Positions 24,409 through 37,065 of a DNA stretch of 64,000 bases are shown here, one piece after another. The DNA lies in NCBI GenBank assembly GCA_018343915.1, contig JABRWF010000003.1, positions 1,674,001-1,738,000 on the forward strand. The letters are read 5' to 3'. This DNA is from Agroathelia rolfsii (lineage: Eukaryota; Basidiomycota; Agaricomycetes; Amylocorticiales; Amylocorticiaceae). A program made the position numbers and the translations under genes. The notes below the pieces were generated by a model that saw nothing but the letters and a program-made list of their open reading frames with translations, was not told where the DNA came from and ran no database searches. The number at the start of each line of letters is the position of its first letter. The stretch's first letter is position 1.

Positions 24409-24979
24409 CGTAGTGGGGATTCTCTGTGCCTTCGGATCATGCTGGTACCAATGGGGGTTTATATATGCTCAGGTTAGGAGTAAAAGAAGGCCAGAGCCAC
24501 TGGATTTCCAACTGCGGGGTCATGATGGACGTCATATACATGCAATGTATTCAGTTACGGTTCTATTGAATTGTCTCGGAAATGCTTCCGTTGTACTTAC
24601 TCTGTACAGGCAGTGTACTTGGGCTATGACGTACAGCCATCGTAAATTATTGGCCCAGTGGTTAAGTCTCATAAAAGCTTGCCAAGCGTATCAGAGGCGT
24701 CAGCCTTCCGCAGCCAGTCCCAGTGATAATAAGATGATCATAAGATAAGCATTGCATTGCATTTTGGGGGTATATTAGTACTATATAGCAATCATGAATA
24801 AAATAGTCGTTGGAAAGGGGGGGGGGGGCATGAAAACAACAACAACAATAACAACAGACTTCGTAATAGTGTACATATATGTGCTTGTGAGTCCATGGTA
24901 AACTATCAAGCAATCAAAACATCGACCACCTTTCACTCTAGTTCCTGGAAAAATAGAAAAAAAAACCTAATGATAAAGC
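24409..24979. other. Intergenic between small TM gene and 7-TM paralogue B
   Basis: No gene is supported. It contains a ten-base G run near 24,819 and a run of aac repeats just after it. It should include the promoter of the small TM gene. Confidence 0.4.
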
Positions 24980-26342
24980 TCATCCTCTCGAAGATGATGA
25001 CCCGGATCTGGACATGCCAACTACATGTACCTCCGAGGGGACGGCCAGGTCCGCCAGTTTAAACTCTTCCTTCGATATGTGCACCTGAATACCAGTCTCA
25101 AGCGTGCTATCAGGCGACAGCGGATCTATAGGTGGCCTACCGTGCGACGTTCCGCGTGCTTGCCAGGTACCGGTCGAGAGCGATCGAGAGCGTGTGGTCA
25201 CATGGGACTCGGGTCCTTGCGAGAGCGAGCGGTTGTTAACGAGTACGACGAGGACCATGAGCGTCGGCATAATAGCCAGAATTTGGGGCGCAATCGTCAG
25301 CGTGAGCCAGCCATACTCGGTTCGCGCGCAGTACATCGCCAGGCCAACAACCATCACCGCCGGATAGAGGCTGCCCGACTCGAGGAAGGTCCAAAGCAAC
25401 GTCCGGTACTTGTCCGCGTGGGCTTTGCCCGCCACGCGTGAAATGCGCCGTGCTGCGAGATAGAGGCGGAGGCAGATCAGGAAAGAGGCGAGGACGTTAA
25501 TCGTGAATGATAGGGCGTTTAGGGCAGTGTACCAGCCAATGACGCTTGCGTCGAAGATAACATCCGAGTCGAGTTGTTCGAATAAGATAGCGCCGCGTAT
25601 ACCGCAAGCTAAGAAGTGAGGAGCATTAAGAAATAAGTAAAAAAAAAAAAGCATATAGAGGATATAATTCTGCAAAAATAAATACCTATGAATGCAAGCT
25701 CAAGGACACTGAACATGATAACAATCCAGAGTTTGTTACCCCAGATAACCCAGCACCTCCAGACCTTGATATACGGAAGCATAACATCAGCGTCAAGTTT
25801 ATCACAGAGTGCTGAGAAAACACATACCACAAGTATATCTGCCACAACAACCATGCAGATCCATATACATGTGGAAGCCGTGCTCAGGGGTCGATCACCA
25901 TCAGTGATGTATTGATATGTGTCGGTCAAATTTGTAGGATCAACCAAATTGGTGAAAAGCATAACGAGCGATAAGACAATATGGGTCGTCGCCAGAAAGA
26001 ATAAGATACAAAACGTCACACCGACGAGCAGGAGGCCTCGCTTCGACGAAGCATCTCGTCGTGTGTGCCATATTAGCCAGGTAGTGGGCAAAAAAATAGT
26101 CATATATACTCCTATATTTGAAAAAAAAAACTCCCCCCGTTAAAAAAAGAATCCTGGCTAATGTGTAAAGGGACAAGCGTGGGGCCAAGAGGCGATTGGC
26201 TTTTAAACGTACCGTATAGACATGATTCCAGGACAAAGGCTGCAAGGGCTACACCATTGGTGACAGAGCCATCATCGAGCAGCATGTCCACTAGAGATTT
26301 GTGAGTTACTGTGTGAGGCCACAGAGGGCCATTTTCACTCAT
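24980..26342 (-). CDS. Predicted 7-TM membrane protein, paralogue B
   Basis: Paralogue of 8746-10092 with the same exon pattern. It begins MSENGPLWPHTVTHKS. Segments: SVTNGVALAAFVLESCLYG; MTIFLPTTWLIWHTRR; GVTFCILFFLATTHIVLSLV; TCIWICMVVVADILVV then WRCWVIWGNKLWIVIMF; WYTALNALSFTINVLASFLI; TLLWTFLESGSLYPAVMVVG; LTIAPQILAIMPTLMVLVVL. The tail carries VHISKEEFKLADLA, matching paralogue A, and ends in a Ser run (SRSGSSSSRG). Introns were confirmed by alignment with A, for example the junctions giving VVWRCW and AFIACGIRG. Function unknown; topology would allow a receptor or transporter-like role, but no diagnostic motif was recognised. The two copies flank the GH76, epoxide hydrolase and small-TM block. 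Confidence 0.8.
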
Positions 26343-28130
26343 TATAAGAGCGAGAATCAGTGTGTCTCATCGCTGGCTTCCAGCGTCTTAAAATATCTCT
26401 GACTCGATTGTCGGCAAGAGCGACCAGACAGGGCGGTTCAGGGTTGATGGCAGCAGAAGTCACCAGCGGCCAGTTGCCAGTGACGAGCAAGGAGATTGAG
26501 CGATCATAAGTTCGCTTAGGACTCGAGGAGCAGAAATGACCTGAAGCAAACAACCGAGAGGTACTGGTTGCCTGGCGCCTCGAATCTTCACACAACCACA
26601 TAATGAAACGTTTATACGGAGCTTCGGAGAATCTGAACACCAGCGACATAGAGGTGTCGCTGACTGGCATATCATCTCTGCATCATTTTTCGAGCAATAT
26701 AGGAAATTGCCAATGTAATCGTGCAGAATGGTCCTGCTGATCCTTTAGTCTATGGCCGTTGCAGACACCGCCGTTGGCCTGAGCGCCGTATGGGCGAACA
26801 AAGAACTGCGACATGATGGCACTTGTATAAATCTTGACCGACACCGACGCCGGATATCATTCGGATATCACCGCGGATCAGCAGCGGTTTGTGGACCATA
26901 TAAGGAAGGCCATAGTCACGTGCCTCCCGGTTTGCAAGGAGCTCGCATTCAAATTACAGCGCGCTTGAACTTCGCCAACAGCAATGTCAACAAATCCTTG
27001 TAATCTCGGCCGAGAATTGTGCATTTACATAATTTCTTGTGGGGAGAAGTTTCAACTTCTAATATCTGGGGAACTTGGGCTTGGGTCAATTAATAAATGA
27101 GACGTACATACATATCTGCAGCTATGGACTATTGGTAGAATAAAAGCCTGGGTCGCAAAACACGCTCATAGCTTGCTGCTCGCAGTGTACACTCCGCGTC
27201 GGATGTCTCTCACCGGCCACGCGGTCGGAACTATTGCTTTTCAAACCTGAATTCATCGGCTGCTGGTCCAACTTTCGGACGTGCGGCGCTTCGTACACCG
27301 GAGATATGAGTCTGGCGCTCCAACGGGAGATGCAAAGACTCCGAAAAACTGCACGGATAAGAACGGCCCACCCCATCCGCTTGCAGTTGAGAAGCGGAGT
27401 AAAGTAGCATGAACTAAGCACCTGAACATGTCGCTCTTCAGCCAAACGTCAAGCATGACCATGCATGACCTCCATAACCTCGTAATTTCTGTGGCTCTGT
27501 AATTGGCCAATTTCAGATAAATCCGAGGCGATAATCAACCGCTTGTCTTGTCAGTAACTCTGCAGCCAATACGCAGCAAATTCTACGATAGCCAAAGTTT
27601 ATTACCACCGAGCGGCATAGAAGAAGGAAGCAGCACATTGGCGGCCGGAGATTTATCTATTTTTTGGGGGGAGGGGGATTTAGGACTCACCAACTGGCAA
27701 TTCAGAAATCGTGCCCAAGCTTGAAGGTGCAAGGTCCATCGCAGGGTAGCTTTTTGACAGGAAATGTTACCAACCTTCGATATTAAGCTCACCGTGGTTA
27801 ATATCCTTGTGTTTCTTCTAGTCATAGCATAACATGCTGAAGAGTGTCTTAGCGGCTGAATAGGGACTCTGCGCCGTACCACGGTGACTGGACACCGTCG
27901 CACAATTTCTCTACCACGTGTTTAATAATAGTTTGAATACAGATCATTTCCGAACGTTGGCATGACGCCTTGGACGAGCGCAGCCTGTGCGCCGAATTCC
28001 AATCTCAACGGTTGTCTGTACTTGGATTCCAAGCGTCCATGAAGATAGACACAAAAAGTCATGGTATCTGCTAAGTTGATCGTCGATCACCGGTATCTCA
28101 ATCGTCTTATTGTCGAGGAGTTTCTAGTGC
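26343..28130. other. Unassigned intergenic stretch
   Basis: Several short frames on both strands (for example near 27,120-27,510 and 27,580-27,900, minus) show no recognisable motif and no consistent splicing. I see nothing supportable apart from the promoter expected for 7-TM paralogue B at the left edge. It may hold decayed genes or lineage-specific non-coding transcripts. Confidence 0.4.
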
Positions 28131-28508
28131 ATGAAGAGTCCCGACAATCTATTTGGCCAAAAGAACATCATACATATACCTTTTCTTGCATATAATAACT
28201 TCAGCGTAAAAATTGAAAATCCAGTGCTGAATAATTCACTTCGTCCGGCCCATTCTGAATCGTTGTTGCTAAGCAGAATATTGCTGCACCCACGGCTGAA
28301 CGGAGGAAGAAGGTCGATTATTGAGCGCGCTAAAATTGGGCGTAGACCTCACAATCACCGTGAGTTGATCCACTTGCCGTCCGCTCACGAAACATTACAT
28401 TTTAGTACGTGGCTTCTCTTAATAATGACATATGGATATTGCGATATTGGTATCCATGTAGAGGTACCTTTCTTTTGGCTGCTCATTTATAAATATGAGA
28501 CTCCATCA

Positions 28509-28598
28509 ATGGCACCGAACGCACATCACTATGAAATCTTTGGTGTGCCAGCTTCTGGCGCAAGCGATGCGAAAATGCAATATGTATCGCTAGGGTAA
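28509..28598 (+). pseudogene. Possible J-domain (DnaJ) N-terminal fragment
   Basis: An in-frame ATG opens MAPNAHHYEIFGVPASGASD, which looks like the start of a J domain (family pattern: (Y/H)YxxLGVxxxAS). The frame ends within 30 codons and the expected helix II with HPD is not visible downstream in any frame. At best a relic or a chance match. Confidence 0.25.
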
Positions 28599-29164
28599 TA
28601 AATTTACAGGTAAGGTTTCATCTCCATTGCGTCAAAATCAGTGGTGCCCTGCAATTACACCCATGGCTGATATAAAACATGGTTGTTTGGCAGGTAAGAT
28701 ATACCTAATGTGTCCATGATTGCATTAACTGTAGGTATATATTCATCATTGGCACTTCTTATCTAAGAACCCTCAGGGCCACACAGGGATGCAGAGGATT
28801 TAGAACGCTACAATTTCTTTGAGGCTTCAGGCATACGGTGCTTTCAAGGTGTCAGCTGCTACTATCAAGCAGGGTTATCATCTGACCTTTGATACTTGAA
28901 GAATCAGTGTTTCCATGCTTTTTGAGACCATGAGAGCTTTGCTATAACGAAATTCCGGCTTTAAGAGACCTGCACTTGCTTACATCAAACAAATTGCACA
29001 TTTACACCGGTCAGGATGAGATTTAAATCAGGAAGTACATGTATTTTCGCGACGTTATGTATTATACTGGACATGGTCAACTCAGTAGGGGTTAAATATG
29101 ATTGGCAGTGTCAACAACCCAATCTGTCCTGTGACATATCTCGTCAAAATGCCTTTGTTTTTTC
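28599..29164. other. Intergenic
   Basis: No supportable gene. AT-rich, many stops in all frames. Confidence 0.4.
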
Positions 29165-29770
29165 AACTTTCTCTGAGTTCCAGTCCTAGAACAGGGTCAA
29201 AATACACTGGGGATCATGCCTTGACGCTGCAAACAAACGGCTCTGGGTGGCTATAAGGAAATGAGCCTTAATCCGAGAATATAGCCCTAGTAAAAAATAA
29301 TCGGTTAAGTATCTTATTAACCCGTTCGGAGTAAACCTAAAGTTAAGGGTAGTATCTTTAACTTCTGGATTTTTGGCCTTTGAAGTCGTGAATACACGAA
29401 GGACACAGACAGTAATTATCCATATGTTTGCGTTGTCAACGTAGTGTCCGGGACAGATGCTGTGGTGTGAATGTGAGAATCTGACTAAATCATCGCCAAT
29501 CAAAGTGAGGGCAATTACATTGTCTACCAGCGCCAAATGCAACTTTTGCTGGGTTAAGCACATCTTCATTGATAAGGCCGATCTAAGGATTTTTCAGACT
29601 TGAAGGCATGAGGCTCATCTGGATATGTCTTCTCATCATGGAGGACCGTCCTTGCGAGGAAATGAACACCATGAGTGCGTATTTACTTTGCATCGAGCTA
29701 AGAAATCGATAAGGATATTCCATTTAGGAGTAAATTATCCTCGATACATAGTGTCTGCTGTCGCACAATG
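29165..29770 (-). pseudogene. Cytochrome P450 3'-terminal remnant
   Basis: A decayed copy of the last exons of the P450 genes to its right. Recognisable pieces: VLHDEKTYPDEPHAFKSE, the heme-loop relic ICPGHYVDNANIWI, VLRVFTTSKAKN and FRFTPNGLIR. The segment after HAFKSEK has lost the PERFL reading and runs into a stop. The sequence matching MADNVYRG is shifted out of frame. Nothing 5' of this (ExxR, I-helix, N-terminal anchor) is seen, so it is a truncated duplicate. It has the same strand and order as the two intact copies, as expected for a tandem array that has lost its left-most member. Confidence 0.8.
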
Positions 29771-30623
29771 AGTCACGCCTGCATTAACTTAGATGAGCAC
29801 ACAGACAGTTAAGCAGAAGCATATCGGGTCGATTACTGTCACATAATATGGATCCCAGTCGACTGGGTGCTGCCAATGAATCGTAATTCATGACTCATGA
29901 TGGATTGCCCTCAAGCTATCGTTTAAAAAAATCCAATGGCCTTTCCACAGGGGACTATTACTTCTGAGAGGGTCAAACTCGGTTACACTCAGGATAAATG
30001 ACATAAGGCACATGTAAGTACTATAGGTTTGTATGTAAAAAAAAAACCGGGTGTACATCACTGGAATTAAACGCCTTGCTTTGAACTTGCCATTAGTCGA
30101 GTTATAATGGTCTACAGTGATGATAACACAAATTTAAATCACTCACGTTGTACAGGTGATGATACGATGAAAATCAAGGCACTCATGTCATCCTGAGAAA
30201 AATGTATGATCTAGGTACGTTTTATGTAGGGTTATGTTACAAGAAAGCCCATATACTTAGTATCAAACTTTCCTTGGTCCCATCTGCAGGATGAGAGTTA
30301 GAAGAAGCTATCTAGTAATTGGTTCAGTTATTTGCTGGCGATTAATGTCAGTGGACTGTTTTGTGGTTTATTGCCAATCTAGGCCTCATCGGGTTGTGAA
30401 ACTTAATATCAGTCATCAAATGATCAATTCAACCCGGTATATCACGCTTCACCAGGAAGCTTGGTTAAGAAGCTCCAGCAAATATGGTGTACTTCATAGG
30501 ACTATACAAACAATGTCGGTAGCCTTAGTACTATTTCCAGATGATTTTTTTACTTTATCAAGTTAGAAAATCACAATCATACAACCAATAGTTGTAATCC
30601 GGACACTTGAAGCTTTCTCTGAC
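29771..30623. other. Intergenic between P450 remnant and P450 copy B
   Basis: No P450 sequence is recognisable here, so the 5' part of the remnant is deleted or decayed beyond recognition. The small plus-strand frame at 30,291-30,566 has no motif. Nothing else seen. Confidence 0.4.
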
Positions 30624-32988
30624 TTAGGCTCTAAGCTCCAGTTCATTAATGAGTGCTTCATATTCTGGGGACCTTGGCTTGACGCTACAAGCAAAGGGTT
30701 CCGGATGGCTGCATAAAAAAGCCCCTAACATTGAGAGCTTGGATTGATTCAATAAGAGTAATTTGATACATACCTGATCAACCCATTTGAAAACCTAACG
30801 CTTGGTGTGATCTCTTTGCCATCCTGATCATTTTCCTTTGTAATAGTGAATACACGAAGCACAAAGGCAATAGTTATCCATATGTCTGCGTCAGCAACAT
30901 GCCTTCCGGTGCAAATTCTGTTGTTTCAACGTGAGAAAAAAAATCTTATCAAATTATAATTGTGATCAAAATGCGGAAAAGATTATTACCGTCGACCAGC
31001 ACCGTACGCAACCTTTGATGGATTAAAAACGTTTTCGTCAATTTGCCAGTGACCATTCCTCTTTAAGAAACGTTCTGGCTTGAAGGTATGAGGCTCATCA
31101 GGATAGATCTTTTCATCATGGAGGATACTCCTTTCCGTACGCCAAAGTAAAAATGCTTGTTTGGAAAGTAGGGGCTTGAAGCTTGAAGCTCACCATGTGT
31201 TCCCAACAAGGAGGGTTCCTTGAGGAATAAAATATCCTCGATAGACATTGTCTGCCATTGCGCGGTGGGGTACAGCTAGGTGATTGAAGCATGCATTAGA
31301 TTTCTACCAGAATCCGGGCCAAGTCAAGCACGTAAAACTCTCACCTTGTGGTGAAACCGGATGCCATCGTACAACCTCTCTCGTCACAGCTTCAATGTAA
31401 GGTAGCTGAAGGCGATCTCCAAAGGTTGGCATGGTACCTGGAGCGAGCACAGTATCCAATTCCTCCTGGGCGCGCTTCTGAACCTCTGGATATAGTGTCA
31501 TCGCCAAGAAAAAGAGGAGATAGAGGAAACAGTCTGAGGATTTCACATCAGTCATTTTAGGAATAGTTTTTTTTTCAAAGATCCTTTACGTGTGCGTACA
31601 GTGTCTGAACCACCTATTAGCCGAAAAGAATGAAATATTAGTCTCAATAAAATTAGAGGTAAAAATGTACCAGCGTAGGCAACGCCAATGCAGTTCTTGA
31701 CAATGTCTTCCATCTCGGGGTATCTCTCGGGTGATAGCCCGTCTAATTGATCCTCAATCATCTTTGTTGCCACACAAGGTTTAGCTGTTCCTGCAGCCTT
31801 ATATATCGATGGGAAACAGGCTTTGAGCGCAACTTTCCTCGTTATTCTCATAACTTCCGAAGATTAGTTTACTGACCATGAGCTCATGGATCATTGCATA
31901 TGGTTTTTCTTTGAAGTTTATCACATAGGGTCTCCATGAAGAAGCCTTCCTTTTGAATGCCCACTTGGGCATTACCCACTCTGGGATATACTTCACTACC
32001 GGCGCAAAATCTCTGTGTATCCTTTACCAAAGCAGATGATGGAAATCGAAACGTACGGCTAGGGAAAATGTCTATGTAGAATGAACCCGGATTTACCGCA
32101 GCCTCGAACGACTCCATGGCTGATCTTGCTAGATTGACATACACATCTGACAAGCCAGAATTGGGGGCAATGTCATGACCGTATACAGCAGACATAATGA
32201 AAGCACCCGTAGCACTTTTAACCAGGAGTTGAACATCTGATTTAAATATAAGGAATGTATGAAAATGAGCTGACTTGCGAATACTTCTGATTAGATCCGT
32301 TGACCCTGCCGAAAGCTCCTTGAGAAGCAGAGTTGATGATCGAACCAATGCAGGGTAGTAGTTTGGTGTATCCCGGGCGTGAAAATACTAAATAATATGC
32401 TCTGAGTATTATCTGAAATAGACGAAATTGGAATGCACCCTGCAAACTTTATGAAAAATACGACTATGAGTCCGCCACCGCTCCCCATACTTGATGACAC
32501 CAAAGTTGAAATCCCAAGTTAACCTAAAATTACTACAATTACAGGCACTACACAATCAACAGCAAAGCGAACTCAACGATTCAAGCATAGGAATATCAGG
32601 TCTGTCCGAGTAAATTTCTGCTTGTTTATCTAATAGATCGTGGATAACTTGAGGAGAGTTTAGGTACAGCAGTTTCACGCCGGCGACGTTTATGAATACG
32701 AGATCTCCTGTGTATAAAATTTTTAGCTAATCAGCCATTTGTAGCGTCCAATACATAGAATATACCGTAAGTGCGTGACCAATTATTGTATGTAAGCCAT
32801 TCCTGGTTATTATGCATTTCGAAGAGGCTCCCCACAAGCGGTAAGCCTCTTGGTCCAGGTGAACAAGGAAGGCCAGCAGGATTTGATCTTCTCATCTTAA
32901 GGTACTGCTTGATCCAAGCAATGCAGATCCATATTATACCAAAGAGAATTAATGTAGCGGCGGGTTTCTGGGTTAGTGTTATTGGCAT
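30624..32988 (-). CDS. Cytochrome P450 monooxygenase (array copy B)
   Basis: An intron-rich microsomal P450 of about 510 residues. N-terminal membrane anchor after MPITLTQKP ([16 protein letters not shown]), proline hinge [52 protein letters not shown]-helix AGGSDTTVSS, ExxR segment [30 protein letters not shown], then [20 protein letters not shown] and heme loop [17 protein letters not shown]. Cys and Gly of the heme loop are present, but the usual Phe is Tyr and the Pro after Cys is Thr. It ends [15 protein letters not shown]. It resembles Agaricomycete P450s annotated as O-methylsterigmatocystin oxidoreductase-like; the exact CYP family is not assignable by eye. I take the ATG at 32988 because upstream in-frame codons are not ATG. 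Substrate unknown. Confidence 0.88.
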
Positions 32989-34631
32989 GCTCAAGGTGAT
33001 AAGGAAAGTTGGGGTGGTACGCAAGCTGTGAAGTGGTCAGTATATATCCAGCACTCAAGATTCAAGCTTATCCTATATGGGACATAGCGTGATCTCATCA
33101 GAAACCACAAGTGATTTTTCCACAAATCAGGGTTTGTTGCCGTTATTTATGACTGGCATGAGCCCAATGTGATGCTCATTCATAAAGTTAAACTTTGTAA
33201 CTCTGATTAACAAATTGTATAATGTAATATGGTCCTTCAATGTAAGAGACAGAACAGAGCTCGGAGAATGCATGTAGAGCGTTGTCAGTTTTTAGTGTTT
33301 TACACCAAGGAAGCGTAATATCTACTGGCGAGTGTACAGACAGATGTTGAAACTTCACTTTTGGCTAGTGCAGGCCCCCATCGCGTAGAAGCAAGTGCAA
33401 GCACATATTACGGAATTGCCTATTGGCGAGTGGGCTCCAAAATGATTGATGACTTTCTCTTGGACAAGACACGAGGAGATCACGCACTTAGATATCAGAA
33501 TGCGAAGCAAGAAAGGAAAGAGGGCACCAAGTCGAGTTGTACTGAGTGACGGGCCTTTCGACACGACGCAGTCACTCTACTGTTTGCCTGTGTAACGAGA
33601 ACAAGTTGGACAAGGATGTGCCTTGATACCCTTCTAACCGCTATGCCAGAATAATAGGGGAGGTAGGTGGGAGTACTAAGTATAGGTGTATCACTCATGA
33701 TGTATGCGGTACTGAGAAACGCAACAATGCCGTCACCATGTGCGGTACCGGAAGTAAAAGTAGACGGCTGCTTATAGCGACAGTCGGATCATCGAGTACT
33801 AGCAATTGGATGCCCCCCTCAGCCTGAGCTCCCCTCCTATGGTTATTGTGTTCTGCTCCTATACTGCGTAAACAAATCAAATTCTTCTCAGACCGAAATT
33901 TTGGCGCCTCATTGTCAATCTACAAAAGAAGACCAGTGCTTTGCCTCCAACCATTCAATATGCCAGTGGGAGTCCAACTGTATTGAGACTTGGCCAACGC
34001 GCCTGCCGTGTAAGACCTCAACATCTCAACGGTCTCAACTTCGTAAACTTAGAATCGGGCTCTACTGCACTACCAAAAATGAGTGGTATCTCAGGTGTGT
34101 GCGACAGAGCTGGCATCCTACCTCTCTCGGAGTCCCTCTGGAATCGCCAGCACACCTTGGTGGCGCTCGCTTTTTCAATTCGCTCACAATGGCGCCTTAA
34201 ACTTGGAATACGGCAATCCTATTGAATATCTACTTCGTATGACCAGGTACTGGCATATGTAATGCCTTTCCTTGCTTACACCCCAACTTGTGTGCACTGT
34301 TGTCACTGAGCTTGCACTCGGTCCCTCAAACTGTGCCTGTGTACCTCTAGGTGGCTTAGTCTAAGAATGCAGGTGGACACCACGGTGGATGGATTCATCG
34401 ACAAAACAAAGTTTCAGGACGCTGGGATATGTTAATTTGGAAAATTCCGCCCTGGACAGTTTGGATATACGAGCAAATAAGATATGTACTTTGCTGGTCA
34501 TGTGAAAAAGATGAATTACACAATACAATCATACCACTACATTTGATACTTGAATCACAGATCAGAAGTACTTGCGGCCCATCCAATCCTATAGTATATA
34601 AAGTGTACTATCGGAAGACTTTTTCTGTTAT
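32989..34631. other. Intergenic between P450 copies B and C
   Basis: Should include the promoter of copy B. Overlapping plus-strand frames at 33,901-34,225 have no motif, and I could not make a spliced gene of them. Nothing supportable. Confidence 0.4.
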
Positions 34632-37065
34632 TCAATTTCCTCTGAGTTCTAATCCTCGAACCAACGCTTCATATTCGGGGGACCTGAGCTTGACACTACA
34701 ATTAAACGGCTCTGGATGGCTATAAAAAGAATAAAGTTTTTACTTTCAGAACTTAGCTCTATCCAAAGGAATGGAACAAGTACCTGATCATTCCATTTGT
34801 AAATCTGATTTTAGGAGTGATTTCTTTGCCTTCTCGATCTTTGATTTTTGAGATGGTGAATACACGAAGCACATAGGCAATAGTGATCCATATATTTGCA
34901 TCAGCCACATGCCGTCCGGGACAGATGCTATTGTTCAGATAAAAAAAAGTTAACCCAATTATGACTAATCAAATCAAAATATAAAAACCATACCGCCTGC
35001 TAGCACCGAATGCAACCTTTGATGGGTTGAGGACCTTTTCATCAATTTGGCCTTTTTCGCTCAAGAAACGCTCAGGCTTAAAGGCATGTGGCTCATCCGG
35101 ATATGTCTTTTCATCATGCATGATTGTCCTGTTAGCAATTAGATGTCAATATACTAATTTTTGCTGTACTGGCAGATTTACCATGTATTTTCAATGACGA
35201 GAGTTCCCTCAGGAATAAAGAATCCCTTGTAGATGTTGTCAGCCATTGCGCGATGGGTCACACCTAAGTAGATGTGAATAATCATATAAGCGGTTGCTAA
35301 TGAGCAAGCAGATGTAGAGCAAACGAATTACTGCCCTGCTTACCTAGTGGTGTAACTGGATGCCACCGCAAAGCTTCTCTTGTCACGGCTTCAATGTAAG
35401 GCAGCTGTGGGCGATCTTCAAAGGTCGGCATAGCGCCTGGGACGAGGAAGGCATCTAATTCCTCTTGAGCACGCTTCTGTACGTGGGGATATAGTGTCAT
35501 AGCCAGAAAAAACGATGAAAGAGCAGAGGCTGTCTAAAAAACCCAAGCATTAGTCGTCTGAGCTTTACACAATGCAAGCAAACTCTTGTAAATGCATACA
35601 GTGTCCGAACCACCTATTAGAAATAATGATAAGATACCGATCCTACATAGAACTCAGAAAGAGAGAATTACCAGCAAATGCGAGACCGATGCAGTTCTTA
35701 ACAATATCCTCCAATTCAGGATACTTTTCAGCTGGCAGCCCATCCAGATGATCCTGAACCATCCTTGTCGTCACACAGGTTTTTGCTGTTCCTGCAGCCT
35801 AGCAACGACAAGAATGAGAATAATTAATTGCAGACTTATCCATCAAGACCATAATAATTGTAAATGCATTTACTCACCATGCGTTCACGGACCATCGCAT
35901 ATGGTTTCTCCTTGAAATCGATAACATGAGGTTTCCATGAGGAAGCCTTCTTTTTGAATGCCCATTGTGGCATTATCCACTCCGGGATGTACATTACTGA
36001 GAAATTTATGCATATTCACTTGTAATATTGGGGGAGATGATTCAAGATAGCACATACAACTGGGGAAAACATCCACCCAAAAAGAGCCTGGGTTTGCTGC
36101 AGCTCCAAGAGCCTCCATAGCTAGTCTTGCCAATTCTACGTATGGATCTGACGAGTAAGCCTGGGGCGCAATATCATGTCCATAGGTAATAGAAATTATA
36201 AAGGCGCCTGTAGAGCTTTATACGAGAGGTGGGAATTTTGTTAGGCTTTTCATTTGACTTGCAGTAGATATGCGCTGATTGAGCTTACTTGCGAATATTT
36301 TGCATAACATCGGTTGAACCCGCTGCAAGCTCCTTGAGAAGCAATGTTGCCGATCGAACTAACTCTGGGTAATAATTTGGCGTGTTTCTGATGTGAAAAT
36401 ACTAGATAATTCTCACGCATGAAGTACTATTCAAAACGGATGAGATTCGGCTCCACCCACAAACCTTATGGAATATGCGACTGTGAGTCCGCCATCGTTC
36501 CCCATATCTGATAAAGGCGAAATTAAAATCCCAATTCATTCTAAAAATGCCACATTGAGTACCGCCACGGTATGATTTTGATAATGTTGATTCAAAAAAA
36601 AAATTGAAACGGGCCTACTTACAGTTCTAACATAGGAATATCATGGCGATCTGAGTAGATTCCCGCATGTTTATCCAACAGATCATGGACAGCTTCGTGT
36701 GAATTCAAATAAAGCATGTTTACACCGGCAGCATTTACAAATACAAGATCACCTGCCAGTATATGTATGCACGATGCCAGTGGTGTCGTCCATATATTAT
36801 TAGCTTGTTAATTCAAAAAAATTTCATGTGATTACGTACCATAAGTGCGTGACCAATCATCATACTTAAACCATTCTTGGTCCTGATGTAACTCAAGTAG
36901 ACTTCCAAGGAACGGTAGACCTTTGGGTCCAGGGGGGTATGGCAGGCCAGAGGGGTTTGATCTTTTCATCCGAAGGTGCTTTCTGACCAAACTGATACCC
37001 ATCCATGCCAATAATATAGCAAACAGAGCTGCAGCGACAGGTGGTTGACTTGGTGCGGTTGACAT
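34632..37065 (-). CDS. Cytochrome P450 monooxygenase (array copy C)
   Basis: The best-conserved P450 of the array, about 510 residues over many short exons. Anchor VAAALFAILLAWMGISLV, hinge [86 protein letters not shown]-helix AGGSDTTAS, ExxR segment EAVTREALRWHPVTPLG, HDEKTYPDEPHAFKPERFL, heme loop VAFGASRRICPGRHVAD, and end SPEYEALVRGLELRGN. All key residues (Glu/Arg of ExxR, heme Cys) are present. Intron positions match copy B, including the unusual start of the intron after FHK (gtttg). An ER-anchored monooxygenase; substrate unknown. Head-to-tail with copy B and the remnant at 29165. Confidence 0.92.

Noticed and set aside
24650..24735. tRNA-like string (ggcccagtggttaag)
   Set aside because: The T-loop box (ggttcgaatcc-type) and a cloverleaf pairing are absent.
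33901..34225. Overlapping plus-strand frames between the P450 genes
   Set aside because: Low-complexity-free but unrecognisable; no splice extension or conserved motif could be found.
19710..37065. A biosynthetic gene cluster linking epoxide hydrolase and P450s
   Set aside because: There is no backbone synthase (terpene, PKS or NRPS) and more than 9 kb of unrelated sequence lies between them.
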